Below are positions 7,130 through 16,246 of a stretch of DNA of 64,000 nucleotides, in pieces. Below the pieces are notes generated by a model. It was not told the DNA's origin. It saw nothing but the letters and a program-made list of their open reading frames with translations, and made no database searches. The position numbers and the translations under genes were made by a program. Within the stretch, counting starts at the first letter, position 1, and every line of letters starts with the position of its first letter. The DNA comes from Labilithrix sp. (GTDB taxonomy: Bacteria; Myxococcota_A; Polyangia; Polyangiales; Polyangiaceae): the NCBI GenBank assembly GCA_019637105.1, contig JAHBWF010000008.1, positions 37,226-101,225 of the forward strand, given 5' to 3'.

Positions 7130-8685
7130 CCCTTCACCATCTTCTCGAGCCTGAGCTCGGTGATCTTGCGTTGCTCCTCGGCGGCGCGGCGGAGCTCGGA
7201 CTCGGGATCCGCGGTCATGCGCTCCTTCGCGATCGCGAGCATCTCCTCGGCGGACTTGCCCGTCGCGCACACGATGTAGATGCGGCCGAACCGCGCCTCG
7301 TAGGCCTCGTTCACCTCGCGGAGCTCGTCCAGCGCCGCCCGGCTCGCGCCCTCGACCCTGGCTTGCTCCTTGGCCGACCAGGCGCGCGCGACCTCGCCCT
7401 GGGGACCGTCGGCCTTCTTCTCGCCGATGCGCGGGTGCGCCGCGAAGGCCTCGTCCCAGTCGGCGGCGGCGAGCGCGCTCCAGCGATCGGCGGCGGCCTC
7501 CTTCAGGGCGTCGAGGCTCGCGAAGGACGCGGCGTTCGCCCTACGCTCGGCGACCATCGCGCGGACCCACGCGCGCGAGCCGCAGCACGCGAGCAGCGCC
7601 GCCTCGAGCTCGGGCTCCGGCATCGCGCGGACGTAGCGCATCCCCGAGCGCTCGCGCCCGGCTTCGCTCGCGACGCCGAGGAGACGGAGCCGGCTGACGC
7701 CGCCGTCGGGCCAGATGCGGAGCCGCGCGTGGGTCGCGTCGCCGGCGGCGAGGAGCGCGTCCTCGAACACGTGGGACGTGTGCGGCTGGAGGCTCGTCTT
7801 CGCGAGGAGCGGCCGCCAGCCGTCGTCCTTCGCGCCGTCGGGATCGCCGCCGGGGGACGTCGCGACGTCGAGCGCGCACGCGTCGGGGGCGTTGCCCTTG
7901 AAGTGGAGGGTGTCGACGATCGCGCGCTCGATCGCGCCCTCGGTCGCGAGGCGCACGACGACCCAGTCGGGGCCGGGGCGACGCGAGCGCTTCGTCTCCC
8001 AGCCGTCGCCCATGTTCACGCCGCGGCCGGGCATGATGAGGTTGTGCCGCGAGCCGAAGAACATGTCGTTGCACGCGACGACGAGCCCGCCGTGCTCGGC
8101 GGCGGCGAGATCGACGAGCTGCGGGCGGTCGCGCCGGCCCGCCCAGCGCGCGCCCGGCATCACGTCGCCGTGGACGCGCAGGCGCGCGACGCCGCCGTCG
8201 GGGTAGATGTTGAAGCGGAGGTGCGTGAAGCGCTCGGGGACGTCGATCTCGAACCGGTTCTTCGAGTCGCCGGCGAGCTCCGAGCGCGGGAGGATCTCGG
8301 TCCAGCGGACGTCGCTCGAGAGGAGCTCCGCGACGTCCGGGTGACCGTCGATGCTCGCGCCCTCGATCGAGCACGCCTTGGGGTAGTTGCCCTTGAAGTG
8401 CGCGGTGTCGACGACGAATCCGCGCACCACGCCCGAGAGGCCGAGGCGGATGATGCACGAGTCGTGCTCCGGATACGCGCGCGTCGACTCGGCGTACTGG
8501 CGCTTTCGGCGTGACTCCCAGCCGTCCATCCACTTGCCGCGGTCGGTGTACTTGCCCTCGATGAAGACGGCCTCTTGCGGCTTGAGGAGGTTCTCCTTCT
8601 CCGCGAAGAAGTCGTCCGTCGCCCAGAGGACGGAGCCGCCGAGGCGCTCCGCCGCGAGATCGATGAGCTCGATGAAGTCCGCCAT
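7126..8685 (-). CDS. alc-uraD: Bifunctional allantoicase / OHCU decarboxylase fusion
   Basis: 519 residues from the ATG at 8685. Residues 1-345 hold the two tandem jelly-roll repeats of allantoicase: VLWATDDFFAEKENLLKP and GKWMDGWESRRKR, then a second copy VVACNDMFFGSRHNLIMPG and MGDGWETKRSRR. Each repeat carries an NIYPDGGVARLR or RIWPDGGVSRLR element. Residues 355-519 are a complete UraD: AAHPRIGEKK at 416-425 carries the catalytic His motif, followed by WSAKEQARVEG. OHCU decarboxylase makes S-allantoin and allantoicase splits allantoate to ureidoglycolate and urea, so the fused steps are not consecutive; allantoinase (10683-12056) works between them. It is probably co-transcribed with uraH. 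Confidence 0.93.
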   Translation of the reverse strand: MADFIELIDLAAERLGGSVLWATDDFFAEKENLLKPQEAVFIEGKYTDRGKWMDGWESRRKRQYAESTRAYPEHDSCIIRLGLSGVVRGFVVDTAHFKGNYPKACSIEGASIDGHPDVAELLSSDVRWTEILPRSELAGDSKNRFEIDVPERFTHLRFNIYPDGGVARLRVHGDVMPGARWAGRRDRPQLVDLAAAEHGGLVVACNDMFFGSRHNLIMPGRGVNMGDGWETKRSRRPGPDWVVVRLATEGAIERAIVDTLHFKGNAPDACALDVATSPGGDPDGAKDDGWRPLLAKTSLQPHTSHVFEDALLAAGDATHARLRIWPDGGVSRLRLLGVASEAGRERSGMRYVRAMPEPELEAALLACCGSRAWVRAMVAERRANAASFASLDALKEAAADRWSALAAADWDEAFAAHPRIGEKKADGPQGEVARAWSAKEQARVEGASRAALDELREVNEAYEARFGRIYIVCATGKSAEEMLAIAKERMTADPESELRRAAEEQRKITELRLEKMVKG

Positions 8686-8873
8686 GTCGAGCCGCGAGGG
8701 TACAACACGCGCGCGCGTCCGTCCGCGACGTTCGCGCCGTCCCGCGTCGCGCCGGCGGCGCTCCGACCGCCTCGGGTCGCGGATCTCGACGCGCCGGTCG
8801 CGACGTTCGCGCCTCCGTCGCGACGCGCCGGTCGGGCGGCGACGCGGAGCGCGGCGTCGCGGGGCGCGGCGTG

Positions 8874-10532
8874 TCAATCCGCGACGATCACGCGGTTCCG
8901 GCCCTCGCGCTTCGCGCGGTAGAGGGCGGCGTCGGCGAGGCGGATGACGTCGTCGGACGTCGCTCCGTGCCTCGGGAACGCGGCGACGCCGATCGACAGC
9001 GTCACCGGCCCGATGTTCCGCCCCTCGTGCGTCACGTCCATCTGCGCGACCGCCTCGCGGATCTCCTCGGCGCGCTTGGCGGCGTCCTCGAGCGAGGAGC
9101 TCGGCATCACGAGCGCGAGCTCCTCGCCGCCCATGCGGCTGGCCACGTCGGCGCCGCGCGTCTTCTTGCGGAGGAGGGCGCCGATCGACGCGAGCACGTG
9201 ATCGCCCGCCTGATGGCCGAACGAGTCGTTGAACCTCTTGAAGAAGTCGACGTCCATCACGAGCACGCCGATCGTGCTCGACTCGCGCTCGGCGCGGCGG
9301 ATCTCGCGCTCGAGCGTCTCGTCGGTGTAGCGGCGGTTGTAGAGGCCGGTCAGCGCGTCGCGGATCGACTGGTTGCGCAGGGTCTCGCGGAGGCGCAGGT
9401 TCGACAGCGCCATCCCGACCTGCTCGCCGACGACCATCGCGCGGCGCTGGATCGGCTCGGCGTCGCCGATCTCGGCGACGTGCAGCGTGCCGATGACGTG
9501 GCCGTGGGCGAGCAGGGGCAGACACATCATGGCGGAGTGCGCCGCGCTCGAGTGCGCGCAGCGCACGCCGGCGTCCCCCTGCTCCGAGCGGTGCGGCTTG
9601 CCGCGCCGGAGCGCCCAGCAGTCGTCCGGCGCGAAGGTCTTGCCCTCGAGGACGGACTCCTTCCCCCACTCGACCTCGGCCTCGAGGAGGTTCTGCGACT
9701 CGTTGAGGATGCAGATCGCCCCCGACTCGTCGAGGAAGAACTGCGGCGCGAGGCGGCCGACGACCTCGGTCGCCTCGGCCACCGAGCGGCACGCGCTCAA
9801 GAGCTCCCCCATCTGCAGCATGAGGGCGGTCTCGCGGACGAGCTCGCGGAGGCGCGCGCCCTGCTCCTCGCTCGCGCGCTCCGCGCGGCGGCGGTTCTTC
9901 ACCTCGCCGTAGACGAGGAGGAACGCGGCGGCGACCAGGCTGATGCTCGCGAAGATGCCGAGCGGCGAGATCACGCGGATGCGTCGGATGCGCTCCTCTC
10001 GCGCGCTGCTCCGCCGATCGAGCAGGCGGAGCTCCTCCTGGACCATCTCGGCGGACATCGCTCGGATCTCGAGCGTGAGGTGCCGAGCCTCCGGGGCGAT
10101 CGCGCCGTCGCCCGACGTCGTGACGGCCTCGAGCCGCTCGCGGAGCAGCTCGAGCCGCCTCGAGACCTTCGGCGTGAGGAGCTCGAGCCGGCGGCGCTGG
10201 TCGGGGTTGTCCTTCACGAGCCCTCGCAGAGACCTGAGCGCCTCCTCGACCTCGCGCATCGCAGGATCGAGCTCGTCGAGCATGCCCTCGTCGCGCTTGA
10301 GCGCGTAGCCGCGGAGGCTGCTCTCGGCGACCGCGATGCCGGCGGGGAGCTTCTGCAGCTCCTCGATGACGACGTGCGTGTGCTCGACGAGCGAGGAGGC
10401 GACCTCTTGCTCGACGGTCTCGCGGTAGCTCACCCAGCCGAGCGAGACGAGCACGATGACGGCGACGACGAGGCCGACGAGGGGGAGGCGCAGCGGCGAT
10501 CGGAGCCTACGACGCAAGGCGTATCCCCTCAT
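8874..10532 (-). CDS. Membrane diguanylate cyclase (CHASE3-like / GAF / GGDEF)
   Basis: 552 residues from the ATG at 10532, which places the basic MRGYALRRRLR just before the first helix; an ATG at 10616 would add 28 charged residues. The layout is TM helix 17-35, a helical periplasmic sensor of the CHASE3 kind (36-187), TM helix 188-207, GAF domain (about 245-380) and GGDEF domain (385-552). The active-site loop is GGEEL (468-472), a functional variant. An inhibitory RxxD site (RGAD, 459-462) sits five residues before it, so product inhibition by c-di-GMP is expected. It lies between allB and alc-uraD on the same strand, with gaps of about 150 and 190 bp. Confidence 0.9.
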   Translation of the reverse strand: MRGYALRRRLRSPLRLPLVGLVVAVIVLVSLGWVSYRETVEQEVASSLVEHTHVVIEELQKLPAGIAVAESSLRGYALKRDEGMLDELDPAMREVEEALRSLRGLVKDNPDQRRRLELLTPKVSRRLELLRERLEAVTTSGDGAIAPEARHLTLEIRAMSAEMVQEELRLLDRRSSAREERIRRIRVISPLGIFASISLVAAAFLLVYGEVKNRRRAERASEEQGARLRELVRETALMLQMGELLSACRSVAEATEVVGRLAPQFFLDESGAICILNESQNLLEAEVEWGKESVLEGKTFAPDDCWALRRGKPHRSEQGDAGVRCAHSSAAHSAMMCLPLLAHGHVIGTLHVAEIGDAEPIQRRAMVVGEQVGMALSNLRLRETLRNQSIRDALTGLYNRRYTDETLEREIRRAERESSTIGVLVMDVDFFKRFNDSFGHQAGDHVLASIGALLRKKTRGADVASRMGGEELALVMPSSSLEDAAKRAEEIREAVAQMDVTHEGRNIGPVTLSIGVAAFPRHGATSDDVIRLADAALYRAKREGRNRVIVAD

Positions 10533-10624
10533 CGATCGCTCGGCCGCCAACGCTCGGTCCCTCTCTCCCCCTTTCGATCGACGATCGCCGCGCCCGGGGG
10601 AGCGCGCCTTCACCATCGACCCGA

Positions 10625-10637
10625 CCAGGATACCTGG
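10625..10637. promoter_or_regulatory. Short palindrome between allB and the diguanylate cyclase gene
   Basis: CCAGG-ATA-CCTGG is a perfect 13-bp dyad in the gap after the allB stop and upstream of the cyclase start. It could be a protein binding site or a weak hairpin. Its length alone does not make it significant. Confidence 0.2.
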
Positions 10638-10682
10638 AGGGGCGTGTCGTGGGATCGAAGAACGCCGCGACGCGCGGCGCGA

Positions 10683-12056
10683 TCAGGTGCGTCGGAGCCA
10701 GCGGCCGCGTCGCGGCGCGAACGTCGGCTCCGACCGACACCGCTCGTAGATCGTCTCGCCGCGGAGGATCGTGCGGAGGGTGGTCCCTCGCAGGGCGCGC
10801 GCCTGGTACGGCGTGATCTTGTTCTTGTGCTCGAGGAGCGCGGCGTCGACGGTGAAGTCGCCGTCGGGATCCCAGACGACGAGGTCGGCGTCGAAGCCGG
10901 CGGCGATCGCGCCCTTCCTCCCGTGGACGCCGGCGAGGCGCGCGGGGGCGGCGCTCATCCACTCGACGAGGTCGCGCACGCTCCGCCCGCGCGCCCGCGC
11001 CTCGGTCCACACGGCGGCGAGGCCGAGCTGCAGCGACGAGATGCCGCCCCACGCCTTCATGAAGTCGCCGGAGCCGGAGCATTTCAGCTCGGCGGTCGAC
11101 GGCGAGTGATCGGTGACGACCTGATCGACGAGCCCCTCGCGGAGCGCGTCCCAGAGCTTCTCGCGGTTGTTCCGCTCGCGGATCGGCGGCGCGCACTTGT
11201 ACTCGGTGGCGCCGTCCGGGATCTCCTCGGCGGCGAACGTGAGGTAGTGCGGGCAGGTCTCCACGGTGAGGCGCGTCCTCTCGTCGCGCGCCCGGCGGAA
11301 GAGGCCGAGCGCGTCCGACGACGACAGGTGCACGACGTGCGCGCGCGCGCCGGTCTCGCGCGCGAGGCGGAGGACGAGCTCGATCGCGGCGTCCTCGGCG
11401 CGGCGCGGGCGCGACGCGAGGTAGGTCGCGTAGCGGCGCGGATCGAGCCCCATCGCCGCCCGCTCGCCCTCGGAGAGCGGCTCCGGCAGCTCGGCGTGGA
11501 CGAAGAGCGGCGCGTCGACGCGCGCGAGCTCCCTCATCCCGGCGCGCAGCTCGGCCTCGTGCACGTGCGAGAACTCGCCGACGCCGCTCTCGGCGAGGAA
11601 GCACTTGAACGCGACCACGCCCTCGGCGAAGAGCTCGGCGAGGCCGCCCTCGTGGTTCGACGGCACGAGCCCGCCGCAGAGCGCGACGTCGACGTGAGAC
11701 TTCTCCTCGAGCGCGCGGAGCTTCGCCGCGAGGCCGTCGAGCGTCGTGGTCGGCGGGACGCTGTTGAGCGGCATGTCGACGAGGGTCGTCACGCCGCCGG
11801 CCGCCGCGGCGCGCGTCGCGGTCTCGAACCCTTCCCAGTCGGCGCGCCCGGGATCGTTGATGTGGACGTGGGTGTCGACGAGGCCCGGGAGCAGGCACAT
11901 CGAGCCCGCGTCGATCGTCTCGACGCCCGCGGGCGCGGCCGCGAGCTCGGTGACGGCGACGATCGTCCCGCGCGCCCGGTCGACGTGCACGGCGGCGGGG
12001 CGCTCGCCGACGGGGGTGAAGACGCGCTGCCCGCGGACCACGAGATCGACGCTCAT
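10683..12056 (-). CDS. allB: Allantoinase
   Basis: 457 residues, normal for a dihydroorotase/hydantoinase-type amidohydrolase. Metal and active-site elements are all visible: DTHVHINDPGR (His63 and His65), the carbamylated lysine Lys151 in AFKCFLAESG, His187 in FVHAEL, VVHLSSSDAL, and the late VVTDHSPS. LPGLVDTHVHINDPGRADWEGF and KCAPPIRERNNREKLW are allantoinase-like rather than dihydroorotase- or dihydropyrimidinase-like. It hydrolyses allantoin to allantoate between the two activities of the alc-uraD fusion. It is transcribed leftward, probably in one run with the cyclase, alc-uraD and uraH, and diverges from ssnA. Confidence 0.93.
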   Translation of the reverse strand: MSVDLVVRGQRVFTPVGERPAAVHVDRARGTIVAVTELAAAPAGVETIDAGSMCLLPGLVDTHVHINDPGRADWEGFETATRAAAAGGVTTLVDMPLNSVPPTTTLDGLAAKLRALEEKSHVDVALCGGLVPSNHEGGLAELFAEGVVAFKCFLAESGVGEFSHVHEAELRAGMRELARVDAPLFVHAELPEPLSEGERAAMGLDPRRYATYLASRPRRAEDAAIELVLRLARETGARAHVVHLSSSDALGLFRRARDERTRLTVETCPHYLTFAAEEIPDGATEYKCAPPIRERNNREKLWDALREGLVDQVVTDHSPSTAELKCSGSGDFMKAWGGISSLQLGLAAVWTEARARGRSVRDLVEWMSAAPARLAGVHGRKGAIAAGFDADLVVWDPDGDFTVDAALLEHKNKITPYQARALRGTTLRTILRGETIYERCRSEPTFAPRRGRWLRRT

Positions 12057-12368
12057 CGGTGAACGAGCCTAGAACGCATCCACGACCCGTGGCAGGCCGA
12101 AATCGGGCTCGCCCGGGGGCGAACGAGCCGGATTTCGGCCCGACTCCGGACGTCCGTTCATGGTCTCGGCTGCCCGACGAGCGCATTCGGTGACGAACGC
12201 GCTCGACTCCCTCGCCCCGCGAGGGGCTGCACGAGGCGAGATCCCCGGACACGTGGGGTGACGGGAGCTTCGTCCGGCGGCGCGATTCCCTCCGGCCGGT
12301 CGCCGTCCGCGCGGCCCGACGCGCAAGGTGGGATGCCCGGCCGCGGCTGGCCTATACTTGAGCCGGTC
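12057..12368. promoter_or_regulatory. Divergent control region between allB and ssnA
   Basis: This 312-bp non-coding stretch separates two oppositely transcribed purine genes, so it should hold both promoters. It contains the strong inverted repeat listed at 12095-12140. Just before ssnA is a slightly AT-rich patch (GGCCTATACTTGAGCC, near 12350) that could be a -10 region. No other structure is evident. Confidence 0.5.
12095..12140. promoter_or_regulatory. 17-bp near-perfect inverted repeat in the allB leader
   Basis: GGCCGAAATCGGGCTCG (12095-12111) is matched by CGAGCCGGATTTCGGCC (12124-12140), pairing 16 of 17 positions around a 12-nt loop. It lies about 40 bp upstream of the allB start, so it may be an operator for a dimeric repressor or a leader hairpin. 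A related half-site, GGCCGAAATCGG, recurs at about 19726. Confidence 0.5.
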
Positions 12369-13739
12369 ATGCTGCACTCCGAGAGCACGCTCCGGTCGGC
12401 CGCGCCCAGCGTCGGCGCCGACGAGGTCGCTCGGCTCACGGAGCAGGCGGTCGTCCTCGCCGGCGGGACGCTGCTCGAGCTGCACCCGACGCGGATGGGG
12501 AAGGCGGACGTCGTCCTCCGCGGCGCGCAGATCATGCAGGTGGGCGGACGGATCGCCGACGATCTGCCGCGCGTCGACGTGAGCGACTGCATCGTCACGC
12601 CCGCGTTCACCGTCGGGCACACGCACCTGTACATGGCGCTGACGCGCGGGATGCCGCCGCCCGCGTCCACGCCGCGCACGCTGACCGATCACCTCCAGTG
12701 GATCTGGTGGCCGCTCGACAAGGCGCTCGACGACGATCTCGTGCACGCGTCGGCGCTGGTCGGCGCGGCGATGGCGGCGAAGGCCGGCGCGGCGTGCGTC
12801 GTCGATCTGCACTCGTCGCCGCGCGCGATCGACGGCTCGCTCGATCGCATCGAGGCCGCGCTCGACGAGATCGGGCTCCGCGGCGTCCTCGCCTACGAGA
12901 CGAGCGACCGCGAGGGCCGCGCGCGCCGGGACGCCGCGATCCGCGAGAACCGGCGCTTCTTGAAGAGGGTGCGCGCCGGCGAGACGCAGCACCGCGCGCT
13001 CGTCGGCGCGCACGCGATGATGTCGCTGAACGACGACACGCTGGACGCCCTCCGCGGGCTCGCCGACGAGTTCGGCGTCGGGCTCCACCTGCACGTCGCG
13101 GAGGACGCGACCGACGCGCTCGACGCGACGCGGAACAAGCGGACGCGGCTCGAGCAGCGGCTCGAGCGGCTCGGCGTCGCGCGCCCGGGCTCGGTGATCG
13201 CGCAGGCCGTCGAGCTCGCGCCCGAGGTCGTCGTGGAGCTCGGGCGGGCCGGCGGGTTCGTCGCGACGAACCCGCGCTCGAACATGCGCCACGGCGTCGG
13301 GCTCTTCGGCGGCTCGGGCGACCACGTGGTGCTCGGGACGGACGGCCTCGACGGCGACGTCGTGGCGGAGGCGCGCGCCTACGCGTTCCGCCACGACGAG
13401 GCCAAGGACGGCCTCGGCCGCGAGGCCGGCGCCCGGATCGCCGCCGGACAGGCGATGGCGAGCCGGCTCTTCGCCGATCCGGCCCCGCCGCGCATCGCGC
13501 CGGGAGCCCGCGCCGATCTCGCCGTCCTCGACTACAATCCGTTCACGCCGATGAACCAGTCGAACGTGATCGAGCACGTCGTCCGCGGATGGTCGGCGAC
13601 CGGCGTGCGCCACACCATCGTCGGAGGCCGGTTCGTCGTGCGCGATCGCGCGCTGGTCAACGTCGACGAGCGCGCGCTCGTCGGTCGCTCGCGCCCCGCG
13701 GCCGAGCGCCTGTGGGAGAGGATGCAGGGGTACTACTGA
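12369..13739 (+). CDS. ssnA: SsnA-like metal-dependent amidohydrolase (purine catabolism)
   Basis: 456 residues from the ATG at 12369. A TRZ/ATZ-type amidohydrolase with GHTHLYMALTRGMP (metal His84 and His86), HLHVAEDATDALD, and FVATNPRSNMRHGVGL followed by VVLGTDGLDGD (late Asp). The spacing LQWIWWPLDKALDDDLVHASALVG and the DLHSSPRAIDGSLD block are characteristic of SsnA proteins. SsnA genes sit with molybdenum hydroxylases and purine or hydantoin genes in other bacteria, but the substrate is not proven. Here it diverges from allB, so deamination or ring hydrolysis of a purine-derived compound is a reasonable inference; guanine deaminase is an alternative. Its stop overlaps the kinase start (TGATG). 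Confidence 0.78.
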   Translation: MLHSESTLRSAAPSVGADEVARLTEQAVVLAGGTLLELHPTRMGKADVVLRGAQIMQVGGRIADDLPRVDVSDCIVTPAFTVGHTHLYMALTRGMPPPASTPRTLTDHLQWIWWPLDKALDDDLVHASALVGAAMAAKAGAACVVDLHSSPRAIDGSLDRIEAALDEIGLRGVLAYETSDREGRARRDAAIRENRRFLKRVRAGETQHRALVGAHAMMSLNDDTLDALRGLADEFGVGLHLHVAEDATDALDATRNKRTRLEQRLERLGVARPGSVIAQAVELAPEVVVELGRAGGFVATNPRSNMRHGVGLFGGSGDHVVLGTDGLDGDVVAEARAYAFRHDEAKDGLGREAGARIAAGQAMASRLFADPAPPRIAPGARADLAVLDYNPFTPMNQSNVIEHVVRGWSATGVRHTIVGGRFVVRDRALVNVDERALVGRSRPAAERLWERMQGYY

Positions 13740-14998
13740 TGTCCGCGACCGGTCCCCAGCTCAAGCCCGGCGACGCCCTGCCCGGCACCAAGTACCGCGT
13801 CGTGAGGTCGCTCGGCGCGGGCGGGATGGGCGTCGTCTACCAGGTCGTCAAGCCGCCGAACATCCAGGGCGTCCTCAAGCTGATGAGCACGGAGCTCACG
13901 CGGCACGAGGAGCACCGGCTCCGCTTCTTCGACGAGGTGCGCATCCTCGCGCAGCTCGATCACCCGAACATCGTCAAGGTGTTCGACTACGACGCGCTCC
14001 CGGACGGCACGCCGTTCTACGTGATGGAGCTCCTCAGCGGACGGACGGTGCGCGACGTCGTCACCACGATGGGCCGCGTGCCGCCGCGCGTCGCGTACGA
14101 GATCACGCGCCAGCTCCTCGAGGCGCTCCAGGCCGCGCACACGCACGAGGTGCCGGTCATCCATCGCGACATCAAGCCGGAGAACATCTTCCTCCACGCG
14201 CCTCGCCACGGCGAGCCGGTGGTGAAGCTGATCGACTTCGGCGTCTCGGCGGTCGCGGACCGCAAGCACGACGGCTCGTTCGTCGGCACCTGGAGCTACG
14301 CGGCGCCGGAGCAGATCCGCGGGGAGAAGCCGACGCCGGCGACGGACCTCTACGCGGCGGGCCTCGTGCTCTACGAGATGCTCGCGGGCGTCGGGCCGTT
14401 CGATCATCACCAGGACTGGACGAAGGTGTCGGAGGCGCAGATCAGCGAGCTGCCGGCGCCCGTGTCGAAGTTCGCGCCGTGGGTGCCGCCGTCGATCGTG
14501 GCGTTGATCCAGTCGGCGCTCGCGAAGGACCCGCGCGTGCGTCCGCGCGACGCGTACGCCTTCGCGGAGCAGCTGTACGAGCTCGAGTGGGCGAGCGACG
14601 GGAAGGACCCGCACGACTTCACCGCGGAGGGGCCGGGGCTCGCCTCGCCGGACGCCGGCGCAGCGCGCGGCGTCGCCGCAGGGGGCGCAGGCGGGGCCGT
14701 CGCGGCAGGCGCGGGGGCTGGAGGCGCGCTTTGGGCGGAGGCGGAGGCGTGGTCGGTCGCAGCGGCCGTGGCCGGCGCCGTTGTGGGCGGCGCAGCGCGC
14801 GGGAGGGCCCGGCGCGGTGGGGGTGGCGTGGTGGGGGTGGCGTGGTGGGGTGGCGTGGGTGGGCGGCGGCGTGGTGGACGGCGGCGACGGCGTGGTGGAG
14901 GGTCGCGGTGGGCGCGGGTCGGCGCGTCGCGCCGGAGGTGGGTTCGACGCGCTGGAAAGTCGCCGTGGGCGGAACGGGTCCGCTCTCGAAGGTGCTGA
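13739..14998 (+). CDS. Ser/Thr protein kinase (kinase 1); tail frameshifted
   Basis: The open frame encodes 419 residues and overlaps ssnA by one base. Residues 18-285 are a complete Hanks-type kinase: glycine loop LGAGGMGVVY, VLK47 as the ATP lysine, HRDIKPENI (142-150), DFG (166-168) and YAAPEQ (188-193). After about residue 300 the frame runs into Gly/Arg/Trp-rich low-complexity sequence (VVGVAWWGGVGG and similar) and stops. Normal-looking sequence resumes downstream in other frames (see next entry), including the membrane helix. The paralogous kinase 2 (23937-26294) keeps the whole tail in frame. So the catalytic domain looks functional, but the protein as read here would be soluble. Either the gene has decayed or there are assembly indels in G-runs. 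Confidence 0.8.
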   Translation: MSATGPQLKPGDALPGTKYRVVRSLGAGGMGVVYQVVKPPNIQGVLKLMSTELTRHEEHRLRFFDEVRILAQLDHPNIVKVFDYDALPDGTPFYVMELLSGRTVRDVVTTMGRVPPRVAYEITRQLLEALQAAHTHEVPVIHRDIKPENIFLHAPRHGEPVVKLIDFGVSAVADRKHDGSFVGTWSYAAPEQIRGEKPTPATDLYAAGLVLYEMLAGVGPFDHHQDWTKVSEAQISELPAPVSKFAPWVPPSIVALIQSALAKDPRVRPRDAYAFAEQLYELEWASDGKDPHDFTAEGPGLASPDAGAARGVAAGGAGGAVAAGAGAGGALWAEAEAWSVAAAVAGAVVGGAARGRARRGGGGVVGVAWWGGVGGRRRGGRRRRRGGGSRWARVGASRRRWVRRAGKSPWAERVRSRRC

Positions 14999-16082
14999 GC
15001 ACGATCACCTCGACGTCGAAGGTGCCGAGCAAGGGGACGGCGGCGGCGGAGCCGGCGACCGATCGGCTCGGCGACGTCCCGCGGATCGGCGTGCCGCCCG
15101 ACGCCGTACGTGCGGGGCCGACGTGGCAAGGCCTTGGAGGGCGGGACCACAACACGTCGCCCGGCACCGACACGCTGCTCGCAGGCCTCGGCGTGGTGGG
15201 CGGCAAGCCGCCGTCGAAGCGCGAGCGCGAGTCGAACCCGGACGCCCATTCGCCGGCTCCGGGTCACGTCGCGCGCGGCGGCGGTCGGCACGCGAGCGGC
15301 GCGGACGACGGCGGCCGACGATGCCCGCGCGCCCGCCAGCGCGCGCCAGGACTGCACGCCGGGGCCGCGAAGGCCGAGACGCTGAGACGCTCGACGAGGT
15401 CGTCCCGAGCGCCAGCGCCGTTGGCGCGCGACACGTTCTCATCGCAGTCGTCGGACGCTCGCCGCGCGCTGCCTCGCTCGCGCACGGGGTTCGTGGTCCC
15501 GCCGGCGTCTTGATGCTGCTCGGCGTCGTCGCGGCGGTCGTCGTGATCGTGCAGGGTCGCCGGCGACGGGCCGCTGCGCGAGCACCGGCGGCGCGACTTC
15601 GCGACGGTGCGGCCGGCACGCTGGCGGCGCTCCGGCGGGCACGAGATCGAGCGCGGCGATCAACATGGCGACGGCGCCCGGCGGCGCGATCGGAGGCGGC
15701 GACCGTCACGGCGACGGCGACGGCGACGGCGAGCAGCGGCGCGGCCGCGAACGGCGCGACGGCGACGAGCGGCGGCGCGACGGCAGAATCCACGCCCGCG
15801 AGCGCGTCGAGGCCGACGGACGACCCGACCGGTGCGGGAGCGGGCGCGAGCCCGACGTCAAGCGCGGACGTCGTCGCCACCGCTCCGCCGACCACGGCCG
15901 CGCACCCTCCAACGGCGAAGCCGGGGCACGCGGCGACCGCGCACGGAAAGACGACCGCCGCCTCACCGCCCCCGGGCACCTCGACGGCGTCGACCAGCCC
16001 CGCAGCGCCGAAGCCCCCCGGAACGAGCGCGTCGCCGCAGCCCAAGCCCACGACCAGCGGCGACTTCATCCGTCACTTTTGA
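14999..16082 (+). pseudogene. Out-of-frame remainder of kinase 1: linker, TM helix and Pro/Ala-rich tail
   Basis: Two blocks look like the missing C-terminal half of kinase 1. One, about 14960-15235 and one frame away from the kinase, contains TSTSKVPSKGTAAAEPATD and HNTSPGTDTLLAGLG. The latter resembles DNTSPGVYATVDHQ in kinase 2. The other, from about 15480 and a further frame away, has the membrane helix VLMLLGVVAAVVVIVQG and a Thr/Ala/Pro-rich tail ending TTSGDFIRHF before the stop at 16082. At least two frame changes are therefore needed, both within G/C homopolymer-rich DNA. The DFIR-type ending recurs in the 19890 protein. Confidence 0.6.
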
Positions 16083-16246
16083 CCCATTAGCCCTTTTCTA
16101 CGAATCGCGCTCACGCCGGCCGGCGAAGCTCGCTCGACGACGCGGAGCAACACGCGCGCATCCGCAGACACCTCGCAGCGCCCCGCCGACCGGGCGCGCC
16201 CAAAGCCGACTCGGAACGGCACCACGAGCGCACGCCGCCACGCTAC

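Noticed and set aside
10617-10682. Alternative start of the diguanylate cyclase at 10616
   Set aside because: It would add 28 charged residues before the membrane anchor and has no better ribosome site, so the ATG at 10532 is preferred.
12069-13613. 514-codon minus-strand open frame opposite ssnA
   Set aside because: Shadow of ssnA; low-complexity Arg/Ala composition.
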